Position numbers and translations under genes: made by a program
Part shown: in pieces, positions 36,904 to 44,993 of the stretch
How positions within the stretch are numbered: the stretch's first letter is position 1
Layout: each line of letters starts with the position of its first letter
Origin: Paenibacillus sp. JDR-2
GTDB lineage: Bacteria; Bacillota; Bacilli; Paenibacillales; Paenibacillaceae
Direction: 5' to 3'
NCBI RefSeq assembly: GCF_000023585.1
Contig: NC_012914.1
Span: forward strand, 3,688,001 to 3,752,000
DNA length: 64,000 nt
The notes under the pieces: generated by a model
The model's database searches: none
Told to the model about the DNA's origin: nothing
Seen by the model: the letters and a program-made list of their open reading frames with translations, nothing else

Positions 36904-37659
36904 TTATTTTCTCGATTGACGCGGCTTTATCTTTAGGGAGGGCTTGATCGTACCGCCGGACAACGTAATGGACCGATTCACGAGCACGTCCAAGGCGTCG
37001 ATATAGTAAGGCCGCACGGATTCGCCTAATTCTATGCAAGATAATTCCGTGCACGCGAGAACGACGCCGTCGCATTTTTCCCGCTGGAGCATTTCCGTCA
37101 TTATACCTTCGAGCACACGAGAATCCGAATGTCCGGTTTTTTTGATATCTTCATAGATGATGCTCATTATGCTTTGTTGCATGCTTGGACTCGGGATGAA
37201 CGGCTCAAGGCCGTATTGCCGCAGGACATCCGAGTAGATATCGGTTTGAATGGTGGCGTCGGTCGCGAGAATGCCGATCTTACGATTCGCTTTATGTTTC
37301 GCGAGCAGTTCTTCGACCGTTTCTCTTACCATGTTGACGATCGGAATAGCCGTCATGGCTTGAATGTCGTCGAAGAAACGGTGCGCCGTATTGCAAGGCA
37401 TCACGATGTTCGATACTTCCGCATGCTCGAGCAGCGCGATGTCCGCTTGAATCAGCCGAAGGAATTGCTGATCTTTCCGCTCAAGGATCGAACTCGTTCT
37501 GTCCGGCAATGACGCATGATTCAAAATAATCATGTCGATATGGTCCTGATCCGCTTCCGCTTCGGTGAATGCAATAACTCTATCGAAAAAAACGGATGTC
37601 GCCTTTGGTCCCGTCCCGCCGATCACGCCTAATTGGGATCTTCTCATCATCTTTTTCAT
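36904..37659 (-). CDS. Aspartate/glutamate racemase family protein (paralogue)
   Basis: 251 residues with both catalytic cysteines (Cys89 in MPCNTAH, Cys203 in LACTELS) and GVIGGTGPKATSVFFDR. It is homologous to the racemase at 35388 throughout, but its gene is on the other strand, facing the regulator. The two may differ in substrate (Asp versus Glu) or expression. Its start lies in an AT-rich region with a small palindrome (GTATTAATAC). Confidence 0.86.
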   Translation of the reverse strand: MKKMMRRSQLGVIGGTGPKATSVFFDRVIAFTEAEADQDHIDMIILNHASLPDRTSSILERKDQQFLRLIQADIALLEHAEVSNIVMPCNTAHRFFDDIQAMTAIPIVNMVRETVEELLAKHKANRKIGILATDATIQTDIYSDVLRQYGLEPFIPSPSMQQSIMSIIYEDIKKTGHSDSRVLEGIMTEMLQREKCDGVVLACTELSCIELGESVRPYYIDALDVLVNRSITLSGGTIKPSLKIKPRQSRK

Positions 37660-37689
37660 GTATTAATACTATGAGAATTCGGTCAATAA

Positions 37690-37741
37690 TTTTCATTTAA
37701 ATGAAAAATTTTGAATCCCGAAATCCGGTTTTGGCTATAGT
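37690..37741 (+). promoter_or_regulatory. 18-bp palindrome and putative promoter of the dlt-like operon
   Basis: TTTTCATTTAAATGAAAA (37690-37707) is a perfect palindrome, directly upstream of TTGAAT (37711) and TATAGT (37736), a plausible -35/-10 pair with a long 19-base spacer. Transcription would start near 37748, which supports ATG 37799 as the first start. The palindrome may be an operator for either the racemase or the operon. Confidence 0.5.
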
Positions 37742-37798
37742 AAAGTGAACACTGAATTGAAATTATTCGTAAAGTTTCAACAGAAATGGGGTTGCCGC

Positions 37799-38722
37799 AT
37801 GCGCACTAAACGAACTAGACGCGCTAGACGTAACAAGGCCATCTTAGGATTTTTCTTCATTTTTATTGCCGCATTGGTTATATGGACCTCGATCGACAGC
37901 ATATCGGCGGATACCAATTCCGCAGCCGAGCCCACTGCCGCACCGACTGCCACGTCGGCTGCCACGCCGGACACCAAGGCTGATACGGAGCCGCCCAAAA
38001 TTACGGGAGTCAAAAATTTAACCGTCTTTATCGGAGACCGCGTTTCCTACAAAACCGGCGTAACCGTTAAGGATAATCACGATACGAACGTCGCTTTGCT
38101 TGTAGACACGGGTGGCGTCAACCTAAAGAAAGCCGGCGTTTACAACATTACGTATATGGCCAAGGATGCCGCAGGCAACGTTGCCCAAGCGGAGGCAGCC
38201 GTAACGGTTAAGGTAAAGCCTGCGAGCCCCCTCAACGATGACGAACTGAATAAACTGGCGGATACCATACTTGCCAAGATTGTGACGAAAGACATGACGG
38301 ATGTCGACAAATTATGGGCAATCTTCAAATGGACGAAATACAACATCGGCTATGTCGACAGTTCCAGCCACACCGATTGGCGGAAAGGCGCGCTTCAAGG
38401 GTTTAAACAAGGTACGGGCGACTGCTTCGTCTACTATGCCACCGCTAGAATGCTGATGGAGAGAAGCGGCTTCGAAACGCAAACCGTGATCCGGGACAAA
38501 GGCAGAAAAACGAAACATTACTGGAGCCTAGTCAAAGTCGAAGGCGCCTGGTATCACTTCGATACCACTCCCACGATCAAAAAGAATACGACTTTCCTTC
38601 TAACGGACGCAGAACTGGCGTTATTCAATAAGCAATTTAAGAACTACTACCTATTCGATAAAACCAAACATCCGGCAACGCCGACCAAACCGCTCAAAGA
38701 AAGAAGCAATTATCTTAAATAA
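37799..38722 (+). CDS. Membrane-anchored transglutaminase-like protein with Ig-like domain
   Basis: 307 residues from ATG 37799. A basic N-terminus and one membrane segment (about 16-34) are followed by an Ala/Thr/Pro spacer, an Ig-like DUF5011-type domain (66-138; VFIGDRVSYKTGVTVKDN) and a transglutaminase core with the triad Cys209 (GTGDCF), His240 (KHYWSL) and Asp255 (YHFDTTP). It faces outward and may cross-link, cleave or transfer groups on peptides. First gene of a dlt-like operon, 18 bases before the adenylating enzyme; it has no counterpart in standard dlt operons. Confidence 0.85.
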   Translation: MRTKRTRRARRNKAILGFFFIFIAALVIWTSIDSISADTNSAAEPTAAPTATSAATPDTKADTEPPKITGVKNLTVFIGDRVSYKTGVTVKDNHDTNVALLVDTGGVNLKKAGVYNITYMAKDAAGNVAQAEAAVTVKVKPASPLNDDELNKLADTILAKIVTKDMTDVDKLWAIFKWTKYNIGYVDSSSHTDWRKGALQGFKQGTGDCFVYYATARMLMERSGFETQTVIRDKGRKTKHYWSLVKVEGAWYHFDTTPTIKKNTTFLLTDAELALFNKQFKNYYLFDKTKHPATPTKPLKERSNYLK

Positions 38723-38740
38723 GGAGGGGAAGGTCTGCCT

Positions 38741-40258
38741 ATGCAGTTCAACGTCATGGAGTATTTAGAGCACACGGTACGAAGAGTACCGGACAAAATA
38801 GCTTACGCGAACGACGAATTCGGCCTTACGTTCCAGGAAGTGTACGGGCAGTCCAGAGCGATCGGCACGTTTCTGAACAGTCACCATTTGCAAAAGCAGC
38901 CGATCGTCGTATTCATGAACAGGAGTTCGAAAGCAATCGCGGCTTATTACGGCGTTATCTACAGTGGCAATTTCTACGTGCCGCTCGACGACGAGATGCC
39001 CCGCACCCGCATCGAGACGATCGTTCGGAAGATAAACCCCAGCGCGATCATCTGCGACGAGTGGACGATGGAAACCTCCAATGCCATCGGCTTTCAAGGG
39101 AACGTTCATCTGTTCGATGACCTGATTCAAGGTCCTGTCGACGACGAGGCATTAACCCGAATACGCCTTTCCGCCTTGGACACGGATCCGTTGTACGTCG
39201 TCTTCACGTCCGGCTCGACGGGCGTACCGAAAGGCGTCATCGCCAATCATCGATCGGTCATCGATTATATCGAAAACTTATCCGACGTGCTCTCGCTGAG
39301 CGAAGACACGGTATTCGGGAACCAGACGCCGCTGTATCTCGATGCTTGTTTTAAAGAACTATTCCCGACCCTGAAGTTCGGAGCGACGACGTATATTATC
39401 CCGAAAAGCCTGTTTATGTTCCCGCTCAAATTGGTGGAATTCCTGAACGAGTATCGCATAAACACCGTATGCTGGGTCGTATCGGCGTTAACGATGATCT
39501 CTTCCTTCAAAGTGCTGGACAAGCTGGTTCCGCAATTTCTGCATACCGTCGCGTTCGGCAGCGAAGTATTCCCGGTGAAACAATTCAATCTGTGGAGAAG
39601 CGCGTTGCCTAACGCGGAGTTCGTAAACTTATACGGCCCTACCGAAGCGACCGGCATGTCGTGTTACTACAAGGTGGAACGGGCGTTCGAGGAACACGAG
39701 ATTTTACCGATCGGCAGACCGTTTCGGAATACCGAAATCCTCTTGATTGGTTCGGACGATCGCGAAGCCGCTCCCGGGGAAGCCGGAGAAATTTGCATTC
39801 GGGGCACTTGCCTGACGATCGGTTATTACGGGGATTTCGCTAAAACGAACGAAGTTTTCGTACAAAATCCATTGAACGCCCTGTATCCCGAACTGATCTA
39901 CCGGACGGGGGATATGGGCAAATACAACGAGCATGGCGAGCTGATGTTCGTCTCTCGCAAAGATTACCAGATCAAGCATATGGGGTATCGCATCGAGCTC
40001 GGAGAAATCGAGGCGAACGTCAATCGGCTGGAAGGCATCAAGAGCGCTTGCTGCGTTTACGACAAAACCACGGAGAAGATCGTTTTATTCTTCGTAGGCG
40101 AAACGAACGCCAGATCGATTGTCAAGGAACTGAAGCTGCTGCTTCCAAAGTATATGATTCCTAACCGGATTGAGCGGTTAGACGCGATGCCGCTCACAAC
40201 CAACGGAAAAATCGATCGCGTGCACCTCAAAGAAGCTTGCGTCAAGAAGGGGAGTTAA
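38741..40258 (+). CDS. DltA-like amino-acid adenylating enzyme (carrier-protein ligase)
   Basis: 505 residues, ANL superfamily. FTSGSTGVPKG at 155-165, LYGPTEATG, YRTGDMGKYNEHG and the C-terminal catalytic Lys490 (TTNGKIDR) are intact, and Asp201 (PLYLDACF) sits where DltA binds the substrate amino group. It should activate an amino or acyl acid with ATP and load the next gene's carrier. Strong AAGGAGG upstream. Substrate not proven to be D-Ala; the pocket region (TVCWVVSALTMISSF) differs from classical DltA. Confidence 0.85.
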   Translation: MQFNVMEYLEHTVRRVPDKIAYANDEFGLTFQEVYGQSRAIGTFLNSHHLQKQPIVVFMNRSSKAIAAYYGVIYSGNFYVPLDDEMPRTRIETIVRKINPSAIICDEWTMETSNAIGFQGNVHLFDDLIQGPVDDEALTRIRLSALDTDPLYVVFTSGSTGVPKGVIANHRSVIDYIENLSDVLSLSEDTVFGNQTPLYLDACFKELFPTLKFGATTYIIPKSLFMFPLKLVEFLNEYRINTVCWVVSALTMISSFKVLDKLVPQFLHTVAFGSEVFPVKQFNLWRSALPNAEFVNLYGPTEATGMSCYYKVERAFEEHEILPIGRPFRNTEILLIGSDDREAAPGEAGEICIRGTCLTIGYYGDFAKTNEVFVQNPLNALYPELIYRTGDMGKYNEHGELMFVSRKDYQIKHMGYRIELGEIEANVNRLEGIKSACCVYDKTTEKIVLFFVGETNARSIVKELKLLLPKYMIPNRIERLDAMPLTTNGKIDRVHLKEACVKKGS

Positions 40259-40262
40259 GCAC

Positions 40263-40493
40263 ATGGATGATTTATTGAAAATATTGGAAGATATGCACCC
40301 TGACATCGATTTTCGTCAATGCGATACGTTAATCAAGGATAAAATGTTGGATTCGTTCGACATCGTCACGCTGCTTGCGGAAATCGACGGCGAATTCGGC
40401 GTGACGATTCCCGTGGAGGAAATCACGCCGGATAACTTCAATTCCGCTCAGGCTTTATACGCGTTAATCATCAGACTATCCGACGATTTATAG
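40263..40493 (+). CDS. DltC-like acyl/aminoacyl carrier protein
   Basis: 76 residues, the normal carrier length. Ser31 in DKMLDSFDIVTLL is the predicted phosphopantetheine site; the protein is acidic. It sits 4 bases after the ligase and 9 before the MBOAT gene. It carries the activated group to the membrane enzyme. Confidence 0.88.
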   Translation: MDDLLKILEDMHPDIDFRQCDTLIKDKMLDSFDIVTLLAEIDGEFGVTIPVEEITPDNFNSAQALYALIIRLSDDL

Positions 40494-40502
40494 GGGGAGA
40501 CC

Positions 40503-42095
40503 ATGCTTTTCACCTCATACGGTTTCATTCTCTTTCTCGTTGCCTTGTTCGTCGTTTATTATATCATTCCGAGAAAGTACCAGTGGGTATTGCTTCTCTG
40601 TGCCAGCTATTTGTTCTATGCGTTATCCGGGCTTCAATTTCTTGCTTATATCGCGGCGACGACGGTTTGCGTTTATTATGCCGGACGCCGAATCGGCGAC
40701 TTGGCGCTGACCGAATCCGCGTATCTGCGGGAACATAAACAGAAATTGACCAAGCCCGAGATCAACGAATACAAATCCAAGATGAAAGCAAGAAAACGAA
40801 TCCCGATGCTGCTCGCCTTGTTCGTGGCTTTGGGCATTCTTGCTTTCGTCAAATACACCGATTTCGCGATCGCGAACATCAATCTCATCGCCAGGGCTTT
40901 CGGAAGCGAAGGCGGCATTTCCTTCTGGACGATCGCCGTTCCGCTCGGCATTTCCTTCTATACGTTCAAGAGCGCGGCTTACCTGATCGACGTCTACAGG
41001 GGTAAATTTCCGCCGGAGTGCAATCTGTTTAAGTTCGCGCTGTTCGTTTCCTTTTTCCCCGAAGTCATACAAGGACCGATCAGCCGATTCGATCAATTGG
41101 GCAAGACGTTGTACGGCCCGCACGACTTCGACGGCCGCAACGTAAAGTTCGGCTTGCAGCGAATCGCATGGGGATTTTTCAAAAAGCTGGTCATCGCCGA
41201 TCAAATGATGGTCGCCGTTCGAACGATTTTCGACGATCCCGATCACTATAATGGTGCTTACGTTTTGGTTGGCATGTTGTTATACGCGTTTCAACTGTTG
41301 GCCGACTTTTCCGGCGGTATCGATATTACGATCGGGATTGCCCAGGTGCTCGGCGTCAAGGTTCAGGAAAATTTCCTAAGACCGTATTTCGCCAAGTCGA
41401 TCACGGATTACTGGCGCAGATGGCATATTTCGATGGGCGCTTGGTTCCGGGATTACGTCTTCTTCCCGATGTCCGTCTCGAAGCCGATGCTTGCCCTGTC
41501 GAAATTCTCCCGCAGGCGGTTCGGCAACGCGATCGGCAAGCGCGCGCCCGTGTATCTAGCGACTTTAACGACCTGGTTCGCCACCGGCATCTGGCACGGC
41601 TCCAGTTGGAACTATATCGCATGGGGACTGGCCAACGGCGTCATCATTCTTATCTCGCAAGAACTGGAACCGTTCTACGATTGGTTCCATGGAAAGTTCC
41701 ATGTGAAGCATACGTTCGGATTCCGCTCTTTCCAAGTCGTGCGGACGCTGCTGCTGATGAGCTCGATTCGGCTGTTCGACTGTTACATGGACGTGCCGCT
41801 GACGTTCAGGATGTTCGGGTCCATGTTCACGACCTTTAATTATCGAGTCTTATTCGACGGTTCGTTGTTTCATCTGGGCATCTCTTTTAGTCACTACGTC
41901 TTGATCCTGTCGAGCCTAACGGTCGTCGGAATCGTCAGCTTGCTTCAAAGAAGCGGAAGCGTGAGGGAGAAGATAGAGGCGCAGCCGATTGCCCTAAGGT
42001 ATTCGCTTTACGGCATGCTGATCCTCTCGATCCTCGTCTTCGGCGCTTACGGCGTCGGTTATGACGCGAAGCAATTCATCTATAATCAGTTCTGA
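40503..42095 (+). CDS. DltB-like MBOAT acyltransferase
   Basis: 530 residues with about ten membrane segments. The MBOAT marks are present: ISFYTFKSAAYLIDVYRG, FPEVIQGPISRF, WRRWHIS (His308) and the catalytic His365 in TGIWHGSSWNY. Compared with DltB it has a charged insertion (about 71-100, many Lys/Glu) and a long C-terminus. It should move the group from the carrier across the membrane. Gene order here is A-C-B, not the A-B-C of dlt operons. Confidence 0.87.
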   Translation: MLFTSYGFILFLVALFVVYYIIPRKYQWVLLLCASYLFYALSGLQFLAYIAATTVCVYYAGRRIGDLALTESAYLREHKQKLTKPEINEYKSKMKARKRIPMLLALFVALGILAFVKYTDFAIANINLIARAFGSEGGISFWTIAVPLGISFYTFKSAAYLIDVYRGKFPPECNLFKFALFVSFFPEVIQGPISRFDQLGKTLYGPHDFDGRNVKFGLQRIAWGFFKKLVIADQMMVAVRTIFDDPDHYNGAYVLVGMLLYAFQLLADFSGGIDITIGIAQVLGVKVQENFLRPYFAKSITDYWRRWHISMGAWFRDYVFFPMSVSKPMLALSKFSRRRFGNAIGKRAPVYLATLTTWFATGIWHGSSWNYIAWGLANGVIILISQELEPFYDWFHGKFHVKHTFGFRSFQVVRTLLLMSSIRLFDCYMDVPLTFRMFGSMFTTFNYRVLFDGSLFHLGISFSHYVLILSSLTVVGIVSLLQRSGSVREKIEAQPIALRYSLYGMLILSILVFGAYGVGYDAKQFIYNQF

Positions 42096-42110
42096 TTTCA
42101 AAGGAGGGAT

Positions 42111-43190
42111 GTGGGGACATTGGTACGGAAGAAGCTAATAATCGGAGCTGCCGCGATCGTTCTATTGCTAGGCTCGTTGTATGTGCTGCAACGCCTGCTT
42201 ATGCCCAAATACGTATCCGGCATCGTCGAGGGTTCGCTCATCGGCGAATACTACAAAGAGAAACGCAAGGATTTCGACGTTATATTCCTCGGGGACTGCG
42301 AAGTGTACGAGAATTTCTCGCCGGTTACGCTGTGGGAGAAATTCGGGATTACGAGCTATATCCGAGGCAGCGCGCAACAGTTGATCTGGCAGTCGTACTA
42401 TTTGCTGGAAGAGACGCTGAAATACGAGAAGCCGAAAGTCGTCGTCTTTAACGTTCTCGCCATGCAGTACAATGAACCGCAAAAAGAAGAATATAACCGC
42501 ATGACGCTGGACGGGATGAAGCTCTCGGCAACCAAGCTGAAGAGCATTCAAGCGTCCATGATGAAAAGCGAGCATCTCGTCGATTACCTTGCGCCCTTAT
42601 TGCGTTTTCATTCCAGATGGGATCAATTAAGCGAAGACGACTTCACGAACTTATTCGGCAAGGAGAAGTTGTTCCACAATGGGTATTATATGAGAGTAGA
42701 CGTGAAGCCGGCGGGGAGAGTTCCGAGAGCTCCGAGGCTGCCCGATTACCGATTCGGTTCCAACGCCTATAGTTACTTGGATCGATTGACGGAATTGTGC
42801 AAGGAAAACGGAATCCAACTCGTATTGGTCAAAGCGCCGACGATCTACCCGCATTGGTACGACGAGTGGGATACCCAGATGGAGCAGTACGCCGCGGCCC
42901 ACGATTTAACCTACATCAATTTTCTCAAGCACATGGACGACGCCGGAATCGACCTGCAGACGGATACATATGACGCGGGCTTGCACTTGAACGTATACGG
43001 AGCGGAAAAGCTGGCTGCGTACTTCGGAGCATTCCTGGCGGATTCGTATCGTCTGCAAGATCATCGTACGGACGATACGTGGACCGGGATCTGGCAAAAG
43101 AAAATCGATTTTTACGATCGGATGAAGCAGGATCAATTGGACGAGCTCGCCAAATACGGATACCTGAAACGCTATAAAGCCGAAACGTGA
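42111..43190 (+). CDS. SGNH-like membrane protein with Cys in the nucleophile position
   Basis: About 359 residues. An N-terminal membrane anchor (8-30) is followed by an SGNH/DltD-like fold. The first block is LGDCEVYENFSP, with Cys63 where GDS enzymes have Ser; the last block is DAGLHLNVYG (Asp288, His292). It occupies the DltD position in the operon and probably completes transfer to, or removal from, an outside polymer. AAGGAGG is only 3 bases from GTG 42111; TTG 42120 (12 bases) is another start. Confidence 0.72.
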   Translation: MGTLVRKKLIIGAAAIVLLLGSLYVLQRLLMPKYVSGIVEGSLIGEYYKEKRKDFDVIFLGDCEVYENFSPVTLWEKFGITSYIRGSAQQLIWQSYYLLEETLKYEKPKVVVFNVLAMQYNEPQKEEYNRMTLDGMKLSATKLKSIQASMMKSEHLVDYLAPLLRFHSRWDQLSEDDFTNLFGKEKLFHNGYYMRVDVKPAGRVPRAPRLPDYRFGSNAYSYLDRLTELCKENGIQLVLVKAPTIYPHWYDEWDTQMEQYAAAHDLTYINFLKHMDDAGIDLQTDTYDAGLHLNVYGAEKLAAYFGAFLADSYRLQDHRTDDTWTGIWQKKIDFYDRMKQDQLDELAKYGYLKRYKAET

Positions 43191-43216
43191 TAAGAATGGA
43201 AGAAGGAGTGTTTACG

Positions 43217-43786
43217 TTGAAAAAAGCAAGTATAGGGCTGATCGCCCTCTTATTGGTGCTATCCGGTTGCGGGAACAAAATGACGGAGGAGGGATCCACG
43301 TCGCCTAGCGCGTTGACGCAGACGGAAGGAGCCTCTACTTCGCCAGCTGCTTCGACCCCGGCTTCCGGGACGCCTGAACATGCAAGCGGCGACGGCTTCG
43401 TGTTTGAGGCAGGCGGCATCCCGATTCCGATGCATGCCGAAGCGGCGCCGATCTTGAAGCAATTGGGAAAACCGCAAAGTTATTTCGAATCGCAAGCCTG
43501 CGCTTTCCCGGGACTCAATAAAATTTACCAATACAGCAGCTTCGACGTGTATGCCTACGAGAAGGACGGCGTCGATTATATCGCGTCCGTCATTCTGTTC
43601 GACGATACGGTGGCCACTAAGGAGGGCGTTAGCTTATTCAACAAGAAAAGCGATGTGATCAAAGCCTACGGCGACAAGTTCACCAACAATTTGAATTTGT
43701 ACGTCTATGACCAAGGCAAGTCCCAATTGCGGTTCGTCATCGAAAACGATCAAGTAACCTCGATCGAGTATTTGGCCAAAATTTGA
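43217..43786 (+). CDS. Lipoprotein of the dlt-like operon
   Basis: 189 residues from TTG 43217 (AAGGAG 8 bases upstream). The signal ends in VLSGC (Cys near residue 17), followed by a Ser/Thr/Ala/Pro-rich linker. The folded part (about 65-189) is a small mixed domain (GGIPIPMHAEAAPILKQLG, then YVYDQGKSQLRFVIENDQ) with no known enzyme motif. It ends the operon and may guide the transglutaminase or acylation machinery on the outer face. Confidence 0.7.
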   Translation: MKKASIGLIALLLVLSGCGNKMTEEGSTSPSALTQTEGASTSPAASTPASGTPEHASGDGFVFEAGGIPIPMHAEAAPILKQLGKPQSYFESQACAFPGLNKIYQYSSFDVYAYEKDGVDYIASVILFDDTVATKEGVSLFNKKSDVIKAYGDKFTNNLNLYVYDQGKSQLRFVIENDQVTSIEYLAKI

Positions 43787-43806
43787 TCAGAAACTTATCC
43801 ATGAGT

Positions 43807-43857
43807 AAAGACGCCATCGGGGCGGGAGTCCCCCCCTCCCTCGGGTGGCGTCTTTAT
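43807..43857 (+). terminator. Terminator of the dlt-like operon
   Basis: AAAGACGCCA and TGGCGTCTTT with a C/G-rich loop, followed by ATT. Closes the operon after the lipoprotein gene. Confidence 0.82.
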
Positions 43858-43860
43858 TAA

Positions 43861-44331
43861 AGGAGTGCCCAGAGGCACGCCTCTTCTAATAGGCTGCCAT
43901 CTAAGAACAGAGGGATAATATCTAATTTCTCAATCACAGGAAGCATTGACCCATGCACGTCATTAATCGCTTCTTGGCTGCTCAAATGTTGTGAATTTTC
44001 TAAGCTTAACTATGAAAAATGGGAAGTCCAAAGTAATGGTGAAGGATTTGAAGAAGGCGCAGACTATGCAATTAAAGTAGTTCATGAACAAAGTCAAGTA
44101 TGTCAAAAATACCGCGGGGCAACTCCACAATTTCCGATTTTCAATCAAATGATGGTTATTTCTAAAGGTATTTATAAGGGATTAGCGGTCGATGCAGTGA
44201 GGTATCCATATTACCAAGTAGCATTTAGGAGACCAGAAATAATCAAATATTTTGCTTTACCATACGGTTATAGATTTTATAAAACTGATAACGAACAAGA
44301 TATTTGGTTCGATGAAGATTCATTAGAATAA
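43861..44331 (+). pseudogene. Open frame of unknown family without a start
   Basis: The frame is open from the stop at 43858 to TAA 44331 (156 codons) but has no plausible start until ATG 44149, which would leave 60 residues and no ribosome site. The segment LNYEKWEVQSNGEGFEEGAD through FALPYGYRFYKT reads like a real globular protein, perhaps of the immunity-protein kind. Probably a gene cut at its 5' end. Its second half is AT-rich, unlike the operon upstream. Confidence 0.45.
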
Positions 44332-44460
44332 CCTTTCTTCTCGTTATACAACAAATAATAATCTTTGGTATATTTCAAAAGGTATTAAAGGTGCGTCAAT
44401 TACCTATCACTGGGTATTACTATTTGTTCGGGTCAAAGGGGCTTAGTTGTTCTACAGTAA

Positions 44461-44688
44461 ACCATTGCTGGTCCTTACCTATTATCAACGAATGGAAAGA
44501 ACTGGACTCCTGTATTAACGCAGAATGTATCTCAACTGCCAAGTGGATCCCAAAAGTATTCGTTTACACCGTTCTCGGCAAGATAGGTTAAAGTTACTGG
44601 AACAAATCTAAGGCCAAATCCCAATGATAATAATGCCTATCGAGTACAATCGGCAAAAATCGAAATTTATAAAATAAATAGCGGGGGG
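44461..44688 (+). pseudogene. Remnant of an F5/8 type C (discoidin) domain
   Basis: The frame reads GKNWTPVLTQNVSQLPSGSQ, KYSFTPFSAR, stop, VKVTGTNLRPNPNDNNAYRV, QSAKIEIYK, a clear C-terminal half of a carbohydrate-binding F5/8C domain. The TAG at 44584-44586 replaces the Tyr of SARYVKV. Such domains occur at the ends of secreted glycosidases; the rest of this one is gone. It is directly followed, in the same frame, by the Spo0E-like gene. Confidence 0.72.
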
Positions 44689-44691
44689 TTT

Positions 44692-44853
44692 ATGACTAAG
44701 AAGCAAATTGTAGACTCAATTGAGTCTAAGCGAAGAGAGTTAAACGTGGTAAGTGAAAGGTTTGGCGTATCATCGGATATAGTGCTTAGAATTTCGCAGG
44801 AACTAGACGAAATATTAAATTGCTACCAATCATCATTATTTCATAACGAGTAG
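44692..44853 (+). CDS. Spo0E-like aspartyl-phosphate phosphatase
   Basis: 53 residues from ATG 44692 with GGGGGG upstream. The family signature SQELD (35-39) follows two short helices (IVDSIESKRRELNVVSERFG and VSSDIVLRISQEL). Spo0E proteins dephosphorylate Spo0A-P and delay sporulation. Normal size for the family. It lies between remnants, possibly its own small operon. Confidence 0.82.
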   Translation: MTKKQIVDSIESKRRELNVVSERFGVSSDIVLRISQELDEILNCYQSSLFHNE

Positions 44854-44993
44854 GCTATGCAACCTATTTATTGGATTCCATTAATAGATTTGTTAAACGT
44901 CCGACTTTTCGTTTACGGCAGATTCGTAAACATTGGCTCTAGATGTCGTTATTTGTGATAAAATCCTCCTATATGAATAAACGGAGGTACATT

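Noticed and set aside
37745..37798. GTG start adding 18 residues to the transglutaminase-like protein
   Set aside because: It lies only 3 bases after the putative -10 element, has no ribosome site and would put hydrophilic residues before the anchor.
44391..44591. 66-codon frame starting at GTG 44391
   Set aside because: It runs in another frame across the F5/8C remnant, which explains the sequence better.
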